Source: Arthrobacter sp.
GTDB taxonomy: Bacteria > Actinomycetota > Actinomycetes > Actinomycetales > Micrococcaceae
Length of the DNA: 15,026 nucleotides
Assembly (NCBI GenBank): GCA_030146405.1
Contig: JASLBS010000035.1
Location: 1 to 15,026, forward strand
Direction of reading: 5' to 3'
Within the stretch, counting starts at the first letter, position 1; every line of letters begins with the position of its first letter. A program made the translations under genes and the position numbers. The notes under the pieces were generated by a model. The model ran no database searches. It saw only the letters and a list, made by a program, of their open reading frames with translations, and was not told the origin of the DNA. Positions 13,930 through 15,026 of the stretch are shown here, one piece after another.

Positions 13930-14900
13930 CGACGACGTCGACTACGGACAGGCAGGGGCGCCTGCGGTGCGCTGCGGGCGGTGACCACGACAGCGCCCAT
14001 GATCGCCACGACGAGCAGCAGAACCACCCAGGGCGTTGCCGGGTTGGTGGTGCTCGAGCCGCTGAGCGCCTCGAGGGGACTTGTTTCGGCGGGTACTGCG
14101 CCGGTGTTGGTGCCGCCGACGGGCGTCTCGGTGACCGAGCTGCTGTCCACGATGGCCTTGACCGTGAGGCCACCCGAGGCGTTGTCCAGCACCAGGAGTG
14201 TGTTGACGCTTCCCGACTCGAGATCGATGCTCGCGAGGCTTTTCTTCGCATCGACGAAGAGCTGCAGGTCCCACGATCCGTCCTCGACCGTCGCGTACCC
14301 GGTCACCTCCCCGCTCTTCACGCCGGCTGCGATCGTGACTCCCATGACCGTCTGGATATCGACCGTACCGGCGACGGTGCTCGCCTGGATGACCCGCACC
14401 CGCGCCGAGCCGCCGGCAGGCGGGGTGAGGTCATCGGTGACGACCTTGGCCGTCAGCTCGGCATTCGTCCCGAGCACGGCCATGGTGATCGGTTGGTCCT
14501 CCTTCACGTTGATGAGCTGGCTCAGGGCCGGCGCCGTGCCATCTGCACTGCCCGTGGGAACCATGTCCACCACATAGGCGCCCACGGGAAGCCGCAGGTA
14601 GTCCGACACATCGCCGTAGGCCACGTCCTCCAGATCGAAGAGCACCTGGCCCCCGGCCACGGCCATCAGCGCGACGTCCACGGACTTGGTGTCCGGGGAC
14701 AGGTGCGCCACCCTCGCCCACCCCTGGGGGTTCTGCGGTTCGTCGGCCGCCGACGCCGGACCCGCCCCAGCAACGGTCAGCGCTGCCCCGAGCATGAGAG
14801 TGACCATCAGAGCCAGCACTGCACGCGCGGGGGAAATCTTCGCCCTCCCCTGTCGGCCGTGCTGGGCGTGCGGGAACGCGTCGAGAGTTTGAGCAGTCAT
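13926..14900 (-). CDS. Exported DUF4397 protein with sorting-signal-like C-terminus
   Basis: Predicted cell-surface protein of 324 residues. A long-leader signal peptide (hydrophobic core about 27-47, likely cleavage ASA/ADE after residue 51) exports it. Two DUF4397-like beta units follow: WARVAHLSPDTKSVDVAL (from 61) with LPVGAYVVDMVP, and ARVRVIQASTVAGTVDI (from 166) with DGSWDLQLFVDA. A Thr/Ser/Gly-rich stalk (about 253-285) leads to NPATP (286-290), a 17-residue hydrophobic helix and an Arg-rich end, the layout of a sortase sorting signal. The start is the ATG at 14900, with AGGAAA about 8 bases upstream; the frame is open to 14987. The stop overlaps the GH8 start. DUF4397 has no proven function; it may be adhesive or structural. 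As first gene of the visible cassette it is the likely sortase substrate. Confidence 0.87.
   Translation of the reverse strand: MTAQTLDAFPHAQHGRQGRAKISPARAVLALMVTLMLGAALTVAGAGPASAADEPQNPQGWARVAHLSPDTKSVDVALMAVAGGQVLFDLEDVAYGDVSDYLRLPVGAYVVDMVPTGSADGTAPALSQLINVKEDQPITMAVLGTNAELTAKVVTDDLTPPAGGSARVRVIQASTVAGTVDIQTVMGVTIAAGVKSGEVTGYATVEDGSWDLQLFVDAKKSLASIDLESGSVNTLLVLDNASGGLTVKAIVDSSSVTETPVGGTNTGAVPAETSPLEALSGSSTTNPATPWVVLLLVVAIMGAVVVTARSAPQAPLPVRSRRRR
13929..14045 (-). other. Candidate cell-wall sorting signal (NPATP, helix, Arg tail)
   Basis: Codons 286-324 of the DUF4397 gene encode NPATP, the hydrophobic WVVLLLVVAIMGAVVVTA, and a tail ending RSRRRR. Neither the LPxTG used by class A and F sortases nor the class E LAxTG form is present. 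NPATP is closest to the class B type NPxT-. The tripartite layout is clear; processing by the neighbouring class F sortase is inferred. Confidence 0.5.
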
Positions 14901-15026
14901 GAATTCTTTCCTGAACAGTAGGAAGGGCTGATCGTCCGAGGGTGGAGCTGACCACGAGCAGGAGCAGTCATGGTGCGGGTAGGACATTGGCGGGCGGGAG
15001 GACCGAGAAGGTCACGAGCATCCCGG
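14901..15026. promoter_or_regulatory. Upstream region of the surface cassette (window edge)
   Basis: These 126 bp precede the DUF4397 gene. Its ribosome site AGGAAA lies close to the ATG. No confident -35/-10 pair was found. A minus-strand frame enters from the right edge and stops at 14968, so the tail of another gene may be present, but 18 codons are too few to decide. Confidence 0.35.

Noticed and set aside
14968..15026. Possible C-terminal end of another minus-strand gene at the right edge
   Set aside because: Only 18 codons are visible, with no motif. It cannot be told from chance.

Overview
The window is GC-rich, densely packed chromosomal DNA from a high-GC actinobacterium. Protein sequences and the order tatD - rsmA/ksgA - ispE - ABC-F ATPase point to the Micrococcales, with Arthrobacter-like Micrococcaceae the best guess. 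That placement is inferred from gene content and recalled family sequences, not from a search. No rRNA, tRNA, CRISPR array or insertion sequence was recognised.

Layout. (1) 1-3940, minus strand: a housekeeping block, read tatD (3940-2984), a 354-bp gene-free stretch, rsmA/ksgA (2629-1736), ispE (1725-751), and an ABC-F ATPase that runs off the left edge (713-1). In many actinobacteria an rpf (resuscitation-promoting factor) gene sits between tatD and ksgA. Here it is absent, and the gap holds six consecutive stem-loops, two of which show the same 7-base motif in their loops. (2) 4124-9169, plus strand: a MoxR AAA+ ATPase, a DUF58 protein and a large membrane transglutaminase. The last two overlap by ATGA. 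A 20-bp perfect hairpin follows at 9198-9240. (3) 9301-10782, minus strand: a single aldehyde dehydrogenase of the succinate-semialdehyde dehydrogenase type. (4) 11077-11933, plus strand: a PadR regulator and a DUF2812 membrane protein, translationally coupled, with an AT-rich perfect palindrome upstream. (5) 12032-14900, minus strand: a three-gene surface cassette. Its members are an exported DUF4397 protein with a C-terminal sorting-signal-like tail (NPATP, hydrophobic segment, Arg-rich end), a membrane-anchored family 8 glycoside hydrolase, and a lipoprotein class F sortase.

How the genes work together. The left block handles 16S rRNA dimethylation, isoprenoid precursor synthesis and a ribosome-associated ATPase. 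The MoxR/DUF58/transglutaminase trio is a recurrent conserved set of unproven substrate, probably an ATPase chaperone acting on membrane or envelope proteins. In the right-hand cassette the simplest reading is that the sortase attaches the DUF4397 protein to the cell envelope while the GH8 enzyme cuts a surface polysaccharide. The three genes are adjacent, with an ATGA overlap and an 8-bp gap. This cassette, with its non-canonical NPATP tail, and the hairpin array before ksgA are the two most interesting parts of the window.
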